Made by a program: the position numbers and the translations under genes
Origin: Methanocella arvoryzae MRE50
GTDB lineage: Archaea; Halobacteriota; Methanocellia; Methanocellales; Methanocellaceae
DNA length: 64,000 nt
Assembly: GCF_000063445.1 (NCBI RefSeq)
Contig: NC_009464.1
Span: 1,240,001-1,304,000 of the forward strand
Direction: 5' to 3'
Notes under the pieces: generated by a model
Database searches by the model: none
What the model was told of the DNA's origin: nothing
The model's input: only the letters and a program-made list of their open reading frames with translations
In this document: piece by piece, positions 52,716-62,705 of the stretch
Layout: every line of letters begins with the position of its first letter
How positions within the stretch are numbered: position 1 is the stretch's first letter

Positions 52716-53987
52716 GTGTTGAATCCCGACGTGAAGACGATAGTAGACGCCGTCGAAGGGAGCCAGGACCTGTTCAGGCATTCCCTGCCGATGATCGCCA
52801 GCGAGAACGTGACCAGCCCGATGGTGCGGAAGGTACTTTCCTCCGACCTGGGCCACAGGTATGCCGAAGGCCAGGTAGGGCACCGCTTTTACCAGGGGTG
52901 CGGCTTTGTGGACGTCATCGAGGGCAAAGCCATCGAGCTCGCGAAGGAGATCTTCAGGGCTCCGCATGTCAACGTCCAGCCGGTTTCAGGAGTCAACTGC
53001 AACATCGCCGCTTTCTTCGCCCTGGCGGACCCGGGCGACAAGCTCATGGCGCTCGCGGTGCCGAGCGGCGGTCACATCAGCCACGCGAAGTTTTCGGCGG
53101 CCGGTATTAGAGGCCTTAAAATTTATACCCATCCCTATGATAACCAGATCATGAACATCGACGTCGACCGGATGATCAAGCAGATCAGGGAGATCAGGCC
53201 CAGGGTAGTCATGTTCGGCGCCAGCCTGTTCCTGTTCCCGCACCCGGTGAAAGAGGCGAGAGAAGTCTGCGATGAAGTGGGAGCGAGCATCGTCTACGAC
53301 GGCGCCCACGTCCTCGGCCTTATCGCCGGCGGGCAGTTCCAGGATCCGCTCAGGGAAGGGGCAGACGTCGTGACTGGCAGCACTCACAAGACCTTCCCCG
53401 GGCCGCAGGGCGGCATTATCCTGTGTAAGGAAAAGTTCGCAAAAGACATCGATGAGGCAGTTTTCCCCGGCACCGTGAGCAACGCTCACCTGCACCACAA
53501 GGCAGGCCTCGCTATTACCCTGGCCGAGATGAAGGCGTTCGGCAAGCAGTACGCGGCCCAGATAGTGAAGAATTCGCAGGCGCTGGGAGCGGCGATGGAT
53601 GACCTCGGCTTCAACGTGCTGTGCAAGGATCTCGGCTACACTAAGTCCCACCAGATTGCGGTGGACGTCTCGAAGATCGGCGGCGGCTCCGTGCTTGCGT
53701 CGAAGCTGGAGAGGGCGAATATCATCACTAACAAGAACCTGTTCCCGTGGGACGATGTGAACACGACGGACAACCCGTCCGGTCTGCGCCTGGGCACCCA
53801 GGAGTTAACCCGCCTGGGCATGAACGAGCCGGAGATGAAAGAAGTGGCAAAGTTCATCAAGCGCGTCGCCATTGACAAAGAGGAACCCGAAAAGGTTAAA
53901 AAGGATGTCGTACACTTTAAGTCACAATATCAGGCAGTCAAATACTGCTTTGATGGCGATGGTGCCTATGAGTTTTCACTCAGGTGA
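52716..53987 (+). CDS. glyA: Serine hydroxymethyltransferase (archaeal type)
   Basis: About 424 residues; serine + pterin to glycine + methylene-pterin, with tetrahydromethanopterin as probable carrier in a methanogen. [51 protein letters not shown], and [15 protein letters not shown] (PLP Lys) are the SHMT markers. GTG 52716 is preferred since GAGG lies just before it and a TATA element (CTTTTTATCC, about 52670-52679) would start transcription near 52700; ATG 52686 is in frame. serB overlaps its 3' end. Confidence 0.9.
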   Translation: MLNPDVKTIVDAVEGSQDLFRHSLPMIASENVTSPMVRKVLSSDLGHRYAEGQVGHRFYQGCGFVDVIEGKAIELAKEIFRAPHVNVQPVSGVNCNIAAFFALADPGDKLMALAVPSGGHISHAKFSAAGIRGLKIYTHPYDNQIMNIDVDRMIKQIREIRPRVVMFGASLFLFPHPVKEAREVCDEVGASIVYDGAHVLGLIAGGQFQDPLREGADVVTGSTHKTFPGPQGGIILCKEKFAKDIDEAVFPGTVSNAHLHHKAGLAITLAEMKAFGKQYAAQIVKNSQALGAAMDDLGFNVLCKDLGYTKSHQIAVDVSKIGGGSVLASKLERANIITNKNLFPWDDVNTTDNPSGLRLGTQELTRLGMNEPEMKEVAKFIKRVAIDKEEPEKVKKDVVHFKSQYQAVKYCFDGDGAYEFSLR

Positions 53988-54651
53988 CTCGAAGGAGGCA
54001 GACTGTTCTCGAAAAAAACTGATCATCTTTGATATGGACTCGACAGTCATAGACTGCGAGGGCATTATCGAACTCGCCCGCGCCAGAGGCGTGGGTGATT
54101 ACGTGGCAGATGTCACCCGGCGCGCCATGAACGGCGAGCTGGACTTCGAACAGGCACTCATCGAACGGGTCAAGCTCCTCAGGGGCCTCACTGAAAGCGA
54201 TGCCATCCGCATCGCCGAAAGCGTTCCTCTGATGCCCGGTGCCAGTAAACTGATGAGCGAGCTGAGGGCGAGCGGATATCGCATCGGCCTCGTCTCGGGA
54301 GGGTTTACGATTATAGCGGAGCGCGTGGGCTCCATGCTCGGCATGGACTACGTGTACGCGAATGAGCTTATGATCCAGGACGGCGTGGTCACCGGAGAAG
54401 TCCGGGGGCCGCTGACGAAGCAAAACTCGAAGAAGGAGGTTCTCGAAGAGATTTGCAAACTGGAAAACATTAGCCCGAAAGACTGCATAGCGGTGGGCGA
54501 CGGGTCGAACGACCTGTGCTGGGTTGGCGTAGTCGGCAAATTTGTGGCCTTCAATGCCAAACCGGTGGTTCGCCAGGCTGCTGACGTAGTCGTAGAGGGC
54601 AAAAATATGGAATCCTTGATTCCTATGATAAAAGAGGAGGAAGACGACTAA
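53968..54651 (+). CDS. serB: Phosphoserine phosphatase
   Basis: About 227 residues, HAD superfamily. [15 protein letters not shown] (nucleophile DxDST), [16 protein letters not shown] (motif II), and [15 protein letters not shown] (motif IV, GDGxND) match SerB. The start lies inside the glyA end (overlap of about 20 bases), with several candidate ATGs (53953, 53959, 53968). glyA and serB together give serine and glycine supply. Note that its C-terminus reads [19 protein letters not shown] where most SerB have D-L-x-M-I-x-x-A-G. Confidence 0.9.
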   Translation: MSFHSGDSKEADCSRKKLIIFDMDSTVIDCEGIIELARARGVGDYVADVTRRAMNGELDFEQALIERVKLLRGLTESDAIRIAESVPLMPGASKLMSELRASGYRIGLVSGGFTIIAERVGSMLGMDYVYANELMIQDGVVTGEVRGPLTKQNSKKEVLEEICKLENISPKDCIAVGDGSNDLCWVGVVGKFVAFNAKPVVRQAADVVVEGKNMESLIPMIKEEEDD

Positions 54652-54652
54652 C

Positions 54653-55513
54653 ATGCTTAAAGAACTGCAAGAAAAAAAATCAAAGTTCCTTAAAGAGGCT
54701 GAGGAGTTAAAAAACAACAGGAACGAGTGGAACTCCAAGGCCAGCGCATTCGCCAAGAGGAGGGATGAACTCAACAAGAAGACGAAGGAACTGATCGAGA
54801 AAGCCCAGGAATACCGCGTCAAGAGAGACGAGTATAATGAACAGGTAAGCTCGAACAAAGAGCTGCGCAACGATCTGAATGACAAGGCCAACGAAGTCTA
54901 CAGCAAGGTAGATGGCATCCGCAAGAAGGACAGCACCACCAGCGGCAGATCGCTGAACGAACTCAGGAAAGAAATCGACCACATGGAGTTCAAGCAGCAG
55001 ACTGAAGTGCTGAGCCCCGAGAAAGAGCGCGCACTCGTAGACAAGATCTCCGAGATGAAGGAAGAGTTCAGGAAGAAGAAGGAACAGCTCGAGCAGAACC
55101 AGGAGCTTAAGACTTTCCTGACAGAAGCGCAGAGCTACAGGGACCAGGCATCGGAATACCACAAAAAGGTCAAGGAATACGCCGACCTGGCACAGGAGTA
55201 CCACGACAAGATGATCGAGTGCTTCCGCGAAGCAGACAAGACCAGGGCAGATGCAGACGCACAGCACAAGGAATTCGTCAAGGCGCAGGAAACTGCAGAC
55301 GAGTACCACAAGCAGTTCCTGAAGCTGCAGAAGGAAGTCCGCGACTTCGACAAGGTCATTGTGGGTCTCAAGAAGAAGACCAAGGCCGAGAAGGACACCA
55401 AGGACAAGGTCGAGTACAAGAAGCAGGCAGAGGATGTTTACGCCCAGTTCAAGGCCGGCGAGAAACTCAACACCGAAGATCTGCTCCTGTTACAGCGCTC
55501 CGGATTACTGTAA
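54653..55513 (+). CDS. Archaeal coiled-coil protein (COG1340-like)
   Basis: 286 residues, nearly all coiled coil: Glu/Lys/Gln-rich heptads from residue 1 to about 95, a short break (KKDSTTSGRSLNEL), then a second long coiled coil to about 250. Starts two bases after the serB stop. The C-terminus (DVYAQFKAGEKLNTEDLLLL) resembles the closing motif of uncharacterised archaeal coiled-coil proteins often found next to serB. Function unknown. Confidence 0.82.
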   Translation: MLKELQEKKSKFLKEAEELKNNRNEWNSKASAFAKRRDELNKKTKELIEKAQEYRVKRDEYNEQVSSNKELRNDLNDKANEVYSKVDGIRKKDSTTSGRSLNELRKEIDHMEFKQQTEVLSPEKERALVDKISEMKEEFRKKKEQLEQNQELKTFLTEAQSYRDQASEYHKKVKEYADLAQEYHDKMIECFREADKTRADADAQHKEFVKAQETADEYHKQFLKLQKEVRDFDKVIVGLKKKTKAEKDTKDKVEYKKQAEDVYAQFKAGEKLNTEDLLLLQRSGLL

Positions 55514-55526
55514 ATAGAGATCATAG

Positions 55527-55560
55527 GGTTCCTCGTCGAGGAACCTGCCCAATTCTTTAT
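55527..55560 (+). terminator. Hairpin after the coiled-coil gene
   Basis: GGTTCCTC-GTC-GAGGAACC (55527-55545), a perfect eight-base stem, then TGCCCAATTCTTTAT. It closes the glyA-serB-coiled-coil unit. Confidence 0.6.
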
Positions 55561-55696
55561 ACTCATTTTAAAGTAGCTGCAGCTTACAGTAACTGTAGCT
55601 AAATTCCGGCAGCATCGCCGAGAGAAGATTTATAATTGACGAGCGCCTTGATGATACCTGAATAGAAGTCTTCTACGCACTTGCGAGGTAACCATC

Positions 55697-56800
55697 TTGG
55701 ACATGCTGATCGTATGTATCGATAAAGACGATGACATAGGAGTCAAGGGAGGAGTTCAAAGCCCGGTGATCGGGAGAGCTGCCTGCCTCGAAGCAGCAAC
55801 CAAGCTGGGCGCTGCCGACCCGGAGGACTCGGACATCAACACGATCTTCGGCGGCATCCAGGTCTACGATGAGCTCAAGTCCGAAGGCTTCGACGTCGAA
55901 GTAGTCTGCATCGCAGGCCACCGGGAGCTGGGCCTGAAATCTGACAGGGCTATCGCCCAGCAGCTCGACGACATCCTGCTCAAGATGCAGGTGGAGAAAG
56001 CGGTACTTGTCAGCGACGGCGCGGAAGATGAATCCGTTCTCCCCATCCTTCAGTCGAGGATGAAGGTCGAGTCCGTCAGGAGAGTCGTTGTCAAGCAGGC
56101 GCAGAACCTCGAGAGCACGTATTATATCATAAAAGAGCTGGCAAGCGACCCGAAGGTTGCGAGGATCATCTTCATACCCACCGGCGTCACGTTCCTGGTA
56201 TATGCGATTACCACGCTGACAGGCATACAGAACGCAGCCCCTGTCGCCATCGCCACCCTGATCGGCAGCTACATGCTATATAAAGGCCTGGGGTTAGACG
56301 ATCTGCTGCAGACATTTACGTACAACCTGCGCAAGTCGTTCCAGGAAGCCAAGCTGACCTTCGTCACTTACCTTATATCCTTGATCCTGATTACAATGGC
56401 CTTCATCAGCGGTGCACTAGAAGTATTCAACCAGCTGAACATTGCTAACGGACAGCCAGGATACCTGATGCTGGCGGCATGGTTCTTTAACGCAGCAATA
56501 TGGTGGTTTGTGGCCTCGATGCTGGCCATCGTCATAGGCTGGATTATAGACGCTTACACGGAAGAGAGCGAGACGCTCTACCGCTACCTGGCGACGCCGT
56601 TCTTCCTGGTTGCCATGGGAACTCTCGTGTGGGGCGGCACCGACTACATCATCAGGATGCAGGATGCTACATCAGTAGCTTTACAACACCTGGGCATAGC
56701 GATACTCGTAGCCGTCATAGTCAGCTACGTTGGGGTGCAATTATCCAATTACGTGCGTAAGATAGCACAGTTCAGGACCGTGGAAGTCATCGACTTCTAA
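55697..56800 (+). CDS. DUF373 family membrane protein
   Basis: 367 residues. A soluble N-terminal domain (LIVCIDKDDDIGVKGGVQSP, VVCIAGHRELGLKSDRAIA, VLVSDGAEDESVLPI) is followed by about six membrane segments (from residue 160 on). This matches DUF373, an archaeal family with unknown function. TTG 55697 has GAGGT nine bases upstream and is preferred; ATG 55703 is an alternative. Confidence 0.85.
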   Translation: MDMLIVCIDKDDDIGVKGGVQSPVIGRAACLEAATKLGAADPEDSDINTIFGGIQVYDELKSEGFDVEVVCIAGHRELGLKSDRAIAQQLDDILLKMQVEKAVLVSDGAEDESVLPILQSRMKVESVRRVVVKQAQNLESTYYIIKELASDPKVARIIFIPTGVTFLVYAITTLTGIQNAAPVAIATLIGSYMLYKGLGLDDLLQTFTYNLRKSFQEAKLTFVTYLISLILITMAFISGALEVFNQLNIANGQPGYLMLAAWFFNAAIWWFVASMLAIVIGWIIDAYTEESETLYRYLATPFFLVAMGTLVWGGTDYIIRMQDATSVALQHLGIAILVAVIVSYVGVQLSNYVRKIAQFRTVEVIDF

Positions 56801-57063
56801 GCCTGAAAATCTTTTTAGCAGAGCTAAGTAAGTCCGGCTACCAGCAGAGCAGCCAGATCGCCATGTTCGATCAGGTGCTTCTGACCTCCGGGCCGGAAGG
56901 CATTACTGACATAATGGAATAATTTCAACGAGTCCATGGATAATCCCAGGATACAGAGGCTCTGGCACATGCCCGGTATTTCCTCCAGGGGATAAAAATA
57001 TGAAAATACTGGCCGCCTCAGGAAGCCGAAGCCGGCGGGATAACGCCTTAGAACCCCGAGGCG
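56801..57063. other. Intergenic region after DUF373
   Basis: 263 bases between convergent genes. It contains GGGCCGGAAGG-type GC-rich sequence and T-runs (ATCTTTTTAGC, 56808-56818). No gene or tRNA seen. Confidence 0.35.
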
Positions 57064-57441
57064 CTATTGCTCTGGTAGCGGTCCCTGCCTGCGCCTGGCT
57101 TCGGGATCCTTGTTCTCCTCGCCCCCGGGACCCGGGATCAGGCAGCTCTCGTCGATGGGAGTGCAGTTCTTCAGCTCCCCCAGCTCTTTGCGGAATTGTG
57201 ACTGCTCTATGAGGATGTCTCTCTTGCGATACTCCCTCTTTTTCATGTCTTCCCGGGCGTGCTCTATCCATTCTACAGCCTGCTCCCGGGTCATTCCGCG
57301 GTCCATCAGGACCTTCACCCGCTTCTCGTAGGGTATGTTCTCGTCCACGAGAGGATCCGTGGTATCCAGACGGTTCTCTATATCCAGATTCGCTTCGTAG
57401 TCCGGTTTGCCGAAGTCCCCTATTCTGCCAACGCCAGCCAT
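57064..57441 (-). CDS. Hypothetical protein (125 aa)
   Basis: Charged, soluble, not recognised. Central region is helical (RVKVLMDRGMTREQAVEWIE, then REDMKKREYRKRDIL) and resembles a small all-alpha domain; the last 20 residues are Pro/Gly/Glu-rich and disordered. One Cys pair (NCTPIDESC) could bind metal or form a disulfide. Supported as a gene by a good upstream set on the minus strand: GGGAG before the ATG at 57441 and an AT-rich TATA region at about 57465-57475. Confidence 0.6.
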   Translation of the reverse strand: MAGVGRIGDFGKPDYEANLDIENRLDTTDPLVDENIPYEKRVKVLMDRGMTREQAVEWIEHAREDMKKREYRKRDILIEQSQFRKELGELKNCTPIDESCLIPGPGGEENKDPEARRRQGPLPEQ

Positions 57442-57674
57442 ATAATCTCCCAGTTTATGTCGCTTTTTATCATATTAACCATCATCGACGGAATCCGCGG
57501 GTCGTTTAGATATGACAACGGGGGTAAGCTTGCCCGTTTTCGCTCTATGTGGTGATAAGCTCTTTTTCGACACATCCGAACATCTTTATGTCGCATATAC
57601 ATCCGAAGTGGCCGGCTGCATCGCGTTGCCGGCATATATGGGCCAGGGATAGAAATCAGGGGGTATCAGCAATC

Positions 57675-58085
57675 ATGGATGAGCAAAGCATGAACGCAGC
57701 GTGCGATACGGTAGGCAGCCAGCTAGGGTACAAGATAGAGCATAACGTAAATCTCGGAGCGGGCAACCTGGACCAGGTATGGTCGAAGCAGGATCACCCG
57801 AACCTGCCTGAGCTCAAGATTGCCTTCAGGCTAATCACGTCCAGCGGAGATGTCCCGCCTGAGGTTATCGGGGCAGGAGCAATGAGTGCTCTGTGGACCG
57901 ACTGCGACCACCTCGTCTTCGTCGTGCCTGACCCGGGAACCCAGAAGTCTATTCAGGGTAAGGTAAAGGCCTTTGACTCCATAGGGGGCTTTCTGCAGCT
58001 GCATAAGTATATTACGACCATAACGCTGTCAGAGCTGCTGAAAGGAGTGAAAGCGGAAACCAGGACAAGCGAAGTTACAGCATAG
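57675..58085 (+). CDS. Hypothetical protein (136 aa)
   Basis: Soluble alpha/beta protein, not recognised. The pattern CDHLVFVVPDPGTQKSIQGK after a charged N-terminal half, and LKIAFRLITSSGDVPPEVIG, recall nuclease-like folds only vaguely. ATG 57675 has GGGGGTATC upstream. Next gene starts 18 bases later, so it may be cotranscribed with the phosphoribosyltransferase. Confidence 0.6.
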   Translation: MDEQSMNAACDTVGSQLGYKIEHNVNLGAGNLDQVWSKQDHPNLPELKIAFRLITSSGDVPPEVIGAGAMSALWTDCDHLVFVVPDPGTQKSIQGKVKAFDSIGGFLQLHKYITTITLSELLKGVKAETRTSEVTA

Positions 58086-58103
58086 CGTGTGTGATGTGAA
58101 ACT

Positions 58104-58754
58104 ATGAAGTTCAGAAATCGGGCGGAAGCTGGCAAGATACTGTCAAAAGAGCTGAAAGCCTTTCGGGGCAAAGACGTGATCGTGCTCGCCATACCGAGGG
58201 GAGGCGTTCCAGTGGGCTTCGAGATCGCCCGGGATTTCAGGGCGCCGCTGGACCTGGTCATGAGCAAGAAGATCGGCGCCCCGTTCAACCCGGATTTTGC
58301 CATAGGGGCGGTCACGTGGAACGGCGCAGTCATGCTCGATCAGGCCATGGTCGACAGGTGGCAGATATCCCGGGAGTACATCGGCGGAGAAGCGAGGCGC
58401 ATCATCTCTGAGATGAAGGCGACGCTGGATGACCTGCGCGTCGGCCTCGGCAACTTTCCCAAGCTGTACGGGCGGACAGTCTTCATCGTGGACGACGGCA
58501 TCGTCACCGGGGCAACTATGATCGCCGCAGTGGAAGCAGTCAGAGATCAGGGCCCGGAAGAGGTGGTGATCGCGACCCCGGTGATGCCCGCGGAGCTGGT
58601 GGAAGAGCTCAAGTATGTAGCCCCGCTGGTATACGTCCAGGCGCCCGAGGACTTCGAAGCAGTGGGAGAGTACTACCAGGAGTTCGAGACCCTGAGCGAC
58701 GAGCAGGTGAAGGAATACCTGCTGCTGGCAAACAGCAGCGATCTGGTGAAATGA
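58104..58754 (+). CDS. Phosphoribosyltransferase family protein
   Basis: 216 residues, type-I PRTase fold. VLAIPRGGVPVGFEIARDF is the PPi-binding start, and VFIVDDGIVTGATMIAAVEA is the PRPP loop (DDGxxTG). Archaeal and bacterial relatives of this length are often annotated as phosphoribosyltransferase with unknown base; some have hydrolase-like partners. No upstream base-specific domain is visible. Confidence 0.85.
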   Translation: MKFRNRAEAGKILSKELKAFRGKDVIVLAIPRGGVPVGFEIARDFRAPLDLVMSKKIGAPFNPDFAIGAVTWNGAVMLDQAMVDRWQISREYIGGEARRIISEMKATLDDLRVGLGNFPKLYGRTVFIVDDGIVTGATMIAAVEAVRDQGPEEVVIATPVMPAELVEELKYVAPLVYVQAPEDFEAVGEYYQEFETLSDEQVKEYLLLANSSDLVK

Positions 58755-58953
58755 GAACGTAGAAATTTAGCCTGCGCAGGACTATTTTTTAATATTTTAT
58801 CTCATAGAGGATAGATTACCATCGCACTCAATAGTTCAGGTAAGCCGCGAGCCCTTTATCCTGGTACCAGACCACTTACAATACTCTAGTATATGACTAC
58901 GGCACAATCCGTAGTTTTAATAATGCTTTTATATTTCACGGTTATATGGTTAA

Positions 58954-59880
58954 ATGACCGTTATGATAAAAACAGAGAGCCTGACAAAAGTCTACGATGG
59001 AGTAAAAGCCGTAGACTCAGTGAGCCTCTCGGTTGGCGGCGGTGAGGTCTTTGGGTTCTTGGGACCCAACGGCGCCGGGAAAACGACGACGATCGGAATG
59101 ATGGTCGGCCTTATCGAGCCAAGCGGGGGAAAATGCTGGATAGATGACATAGATGTCACGCGCAAGCCGCTGGAAGCAAAGCGGATCACAGGATACCTGC
59201 CGGACGGAGTGGGCTTCTACGCCAACCTGTCGGCCAGGCAGAATCTGAAATACTTTTCACGATTTTACGGGATGACGGATACGGCTTCAGATGCCCGGAT
59301 TACTGAATTGCTCCGGCGGGTAGGCCTGGATAAGGTTGAAAAGCCCGTAGGGGGCTACTCGAGAGGCATGAAGCAGCGGCTGGGACTGGCCCAGGCCCTG
59401 CTGAACGACCCTAAATATGTGTTCCTCGACGAGCCGACCAACGGGCTTGACCCCGAAGGCGTGATCCAGTTCCGCAACATCATCAAGGAGATGGCCGCAG
59501 AAGGCCGGACAGTCTTCTTCTCCTCCCACGTCCTCAACGAGGTGCAGCAGGTCTGCAATACCATCGGCATCATCTCGAAAGGCAGGATCGTGGCCCAGGG
59601 CACGCCTGACGAGGTCAGGAGAATGATGAGGAAGGACGAGCATGTCACCATCAAGATCAAGGTGATCGGCACGATGCCGAAGCTCAGCGATTCCCGGATC
59701 GTCAGCGCCGACTACGTCGACGGCAGCGCAATCATCACCGCCACAGAAGACATCCGGGACGACATCTCGGAGCAGCTCTACACCAGCGGCATCCGCATCA
59801 GGGAACTGCGCCTCGAAGAGCAGACCCTCGAAGAGGTGTTCCTGAACACTATTTACAGAGGTGAAAAACATGAGGTCTGA
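58954..59880 (+). CDS. ABC transporter ATP-binding protein
   Basis: 308 residues. Walker A GPNGAGKTTTIGMM, signature GYSRGMKQRLGLAQALL, Walker B YVFLDEPTNGLDPEG, H-loop FSSHVLNEV, followed by a C-terminal regulatory part common to ABC-2 exporters. Its own TATA (TGCTTTTATATTTCA, about 58923-58937) leaves an almost leaderless start at 58954, or 58963. The permease gene overlaps the stop. Confidence 0.92.
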   Translation: MTVMIKTESLTKVYDGVKAVDSVSLSVGGGEVFGFLGPNGAGKTTTIGMMVGLIEPSGGKCWIDDIDVTRKPLEAKRITGYLPDGVGFYANLSARQNLKYFSRFYGMTDTASDARITELLRRVGLDKVEKPVGGYSRGMKQRLGLAQALLNDPKYVFLDEPTNGLDPEGVIQFRNIIKEMAAEGRTVFFSSHVLNEVQQVCNTIGIISKGRIVAQGTPDEVRRMMRKDEHVTIKIKVIGTMPKLSDSRIVSADYVDGSAIITATEDIRDDISEQLYTSGIRIRELRLEEQTLEEVFLNTIYRGEKHEV

Positions 59881-61096
59881 ACTAATTGTGGCCGCCAAAG
59901 AGTTCCGCGACCACCTGACCAGCAAGAGATTCATCCTGATCTTCGCTGTCCTGATGCTGGTCTGCATCTACTCGATGGTCAACGGCATGGGCGACTACCA
60001 GAAGATGCTCGACCAGTACAAGAAGTCCGCAGCGGAAAACCCTCAGCAGCCATGGTACCAGGAACAGGTGGCCATGTACCAGAAAATGATCGCTGAAGCC
60101 GAGAGCAGAGGCGCCCCCCAGGAGGAGATAGATAGCCTGAAGTACCAGCTGGAACAGTTTACGAATCCGCCGATGCCATCGGTGCTGTTCGTCTTCCAGA
60201 ACCTGAACCAGTACTTCGCCCTCATCGGGATGGTGCTGGCGGTATCCATGGGCTTCGACCTCATCAGCCGGGAGAAAGAGGAGGGCTCGCTCAAGTCGCT
60301 GCTGTCCCACCCCGTCTACAGGGATTCGATCATCAACGGCAAGACCCTCGGCGCCTTCGGAGTGCTGGGCATCGTGCTCGGCGCCACGTTCCTCATCACC
60401 ATGGCGATCATGCTGATCTACGGCGTAATCCCCCAGATGAACGACCTGATGGCCATCGCCGTGTACTTCGTGATGGCACTGCTGTACTGCCTGGTCTTCT
60501 TCGCGCTTGCCATGATGACCTCCACGCTGGCAAAAAGCTCATCCATGTCAGTCATGTACGTCCTCGGCCTGGTCATCTTCATGGTCGTGCTCTCGATGTT
60601 CTCGTATAACATCACCCAGCTTATCCTCGGCCCCCCGCCCGAATACCCCGGCGGGCCGATCTTGTACGCAGAACCAATAGCGATTGAGGCCGACACGAAG
60701 GTTGCGGCCAGCACTGCCGAGATCAGCAGCAGCGATCCCGACGTCACGATAGATAGAGGGGACGTAAGTATACTGCCAGCGCCATTGCCAAATGATGAAT
60801 ATGATGAATACTACAAGGAATGGCAGCAATACTACGAGCGCCAGAGCATGATCATGCAGGCTATAGACGCCATCTCACCGATGTCCAACTTCCAGAACCA
60901 CATCGCCCCGGCGATCTTCAACCAGGGCTACATGATCTACAGGTCGGCCCTGATGGTCAAGCCATACTACCCCCACCAGGTCACCCTGTGGGAATCGATC
61001 GCCTCAGTATGGGTAAACATACTGGTGCTGCTCATTGAAACACTGATCGCGTTCGCAGTCGCTTACGTTAAGTTCCTGAGGGTGGATGTGAGATGA
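59870..61096 (+). CDS. ABC-2 type transporter permease
   Basis: 408 residues. One N-terminal membrane segment (FILIFAVLMLVCIYSMV), a large external loop (about 40-100), five more segments (FALIGMVLAVSMGFDLIS, SHPVYRDSIINGK linker, VLGIVLGATFLITMAIML, LLYCLVFFALAMM, VMYVLGLVIFMVVLSMF), a second external loop, and a last segment. SREKEEGSLKSLLSHPVYR is the ABC-2/NosY-like coupling motif. ATG 59870 has GAGGTG before it. Confidence 0.9.
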   Translation: MRSELIVAAKEFRDHLTSKRFILIFAVLMLVCIYSMVNGMGDYQKMLDQYKKSAAENPQQPWYQEQVAMYQKMIAEAESRGAPQEEIDSLKYQLEQFTNPPMPSVLFVFQNLNQYFALIGMVLAVSMGFDLISREKEEGSLKSLLSHPVYRDSIINGKTLGAFGVLGIVLGATFLITMAIMLIYGVIPQMNDLMAIAVYFVMALLYCLVFFALAMMTSTLAKSSSMSVMYVLGLVIFMVVLSMFSYNITQLILGPPPEYPGGPILYAEPIAIEADTKVAASTAEISSSDPDVTIDRGDVSILPAPLPNDEYDEYYKEWQQYYERQSMIMQAIDAISPMSNFQNHIAPAIFNQGYMIYRSALMVKPYYPHQVTLWESIASVWVNILVLLIETLIAFAVAYVKFLRVDVR

Positions 61097-62547
61097 AGGC
61101 TGGCAGAATATTATCGGGAGCAGTGATGATGGTGCTGGCCATTAGCCTGCTCCAGCCCATTATGGTACCAGTAGCAATGGCAGCGGCCAATGAGTACACC
61201 GGGACCTTGACTCAGACAACACAAGATCAGCCCAGAGTATTCAATAACTGTTTCGTCTGGTACAATCCGGTGAATGGTTCAAATACCGCCAAGGTCACCA
61301 TAAAGTCCGCCCAACATCCTCAGCTTGAGAACTATACGGTAAGTTCTGACGGTACACGGGACAGGATATATTACTTTGGCAAACTCGAGATTTATTTCAT
61401 AGACATAGATCCTAATACAGGCATAGCGCAGGTCCACATCACCTGGCCGACATCGGACGGTAGCAGCTCCGGCTCTTCAACCGGCACGAGCCTGACCTGC
61501 AATATCCCCGGCCAGACGGCTCTTGCAGGCGACAAGGTCGTCTTCCCCATAACTATCCAGAACAACAACAATGAGGACAAGACGTATACCCTCTCCGCCA
61601 CCAGTGGCACAGGATGGGACCTCAGGTTCACCTCCGGCAGTAACGGCATCTATAAGGTGTTCGTGCCGAAGATGCAGTCCACGACGGTGAACCTTGAAGT
61701 CATGACTAATGCTGCAACAGGCGTGGGCGAGAAAAAGATAACCGCCACGGTGGACGACAAGAACATCGACCTGTACGTCCAGATCACCAGCATTAACCAG
61801 TCGGCAGAGGTCAGCACCAAAGTAACATCGAAGATAGCCTCCATAGGCGACAAGATCTACTACGACATATGGATCAAGAACCTGCAGCCAAAGGAGAACA
61901 TCTATAAGCTGGCAGTGACTGGCCTGCCGGAGAACTGGTACTACCGGTACAAGGAGAGCACCGTAAGCATCGAAGAGATGGCGGAGACGGTCATCCCTGC
62001 TGGCGGAGAGAAGACCCTGGTACTGGAGATCGTCCCCCCGAACAGCGTCCAGGCAGGTGAGTACAACTTTACGGCTGCTGTGACCACGCCGGACGGCCAG
62101 GTCATCGCCAAAGACCTGAACCTGCGGCTGAAGAGCAGCGTCGACATGAGCATGACCAGCTCGAAGCTGGCGTACTCGGCCAAGCCGGGCGAGTCGTTCA
62201 ACATCGACGTGTACGTCACCAACACCGGCAACGGGGCAGCGCTGACTAACGTCGGCCTGGAAACCACGGCACCCGAAGGCTGGCTGGTACAGGTGACCCC
62301 CAACAGCACCAACAGCATCAAAGCAGGCCAGACCCAGACCTTCCGGGTGAAGGTGACCCCGCCGGGCAACATCGTAGCCAGCGACTACGATATCACCATC
62401 AAGGCGAAGAGCGATCAGGCCAGCAAAGAGAAGGACTACCGCATCACCATCACGGTCGACTCCTACATCCCGTACATCGGAGGAGCCATCATAGTGCTGG
62501 TAGTGGCAGGCCTGTTCATAGTGTACAGAAAATACGGCCGCCGGTAA
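61093..62547 (+). CDS. NEW3-domain surface protein coupled to the ABC exporter
   Basis: 484 residues. Signal peptide (MMVLAISLLQPIMVPVAMAA), a beta-rich N-terminal domain, three NEW3/Ig-like repeats (about 140-440, each with PGE/AGD-type turns and V-x-V-T-P-P), and a C-terminal membrane helix (GGAIIVLVVAGLFIVY) with a short basic tail. ATG overlaps the permease stop (ATGA). The fixed order ATPase-permease-NEW3 suggests a complex at the envelope, with this protein as the external part. Confidence 0.82.
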   Translation: MKAGRILSGAVMMVLAISLLQPIMVPVAMAAANEYTGTLTQTTQDQPRVFNNCFVWYNPVNGSNTAKVTIKSAQHPQLENYTVSSDGTRDRIYYFGKLEIYFIDIDPNTGIAQVHITWPTSDGSSSGSSTGTSLTCNIPGQTALAGDKVVFPITIQNNNNEDKTYTLSATSGTGWDLRFTSGSNGIYKVFVPKMQSTTVNLEVMTNAATGVGEKKITATVDDKNIDLYVQITSINQSAEVSTKVTSKIASIGDKIYYDIWIKNLQPKENIYKLAVTGLPENWYYRYKESTVSIEEMAETVIPAGGEKTLVLEIVPPNSVQAGEYNFTAAVTTPDGQVIAKDLNLRLKSSVDMSMTSSKLAYSAKPGESFNIDVYVTNTGNGAALTNVGLETTAPEGWLVQVTPNSTNSIKAGQTQTFRVKVTPPGNIVASDYDITIKAKSDQASKEKDYRITITVDSYIPYIGGAIIVLVVAGLFIVYRKYGRR

Positions 62548-62564
62548 AATCGAAAAAGCGCGAA

Positions 62565-62610
62565 GAGAGCCTTTAGCTAAAGGCTCTCTCGCACTCTACT
62601 TTTTTCTTTA
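62565..62610 (+). terminator. Strong hairpin and T-run after the ABC operon
   Basis: GAGAGCCTTT-AGCT-AAAGGCTCTC (62565-62588), a ten-base stem, followed by TACTTTTTTCTTTAC. Confidence 0.75.
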
Positions 62611-62705
62611 CAGATACACACGCACGCCAAAAATGCAGACGTAAAGCGGTAACTATAACCGCCTAAGGATAAATAATTATATAATTATCCGTATGAGGAT
62701 AAAAC

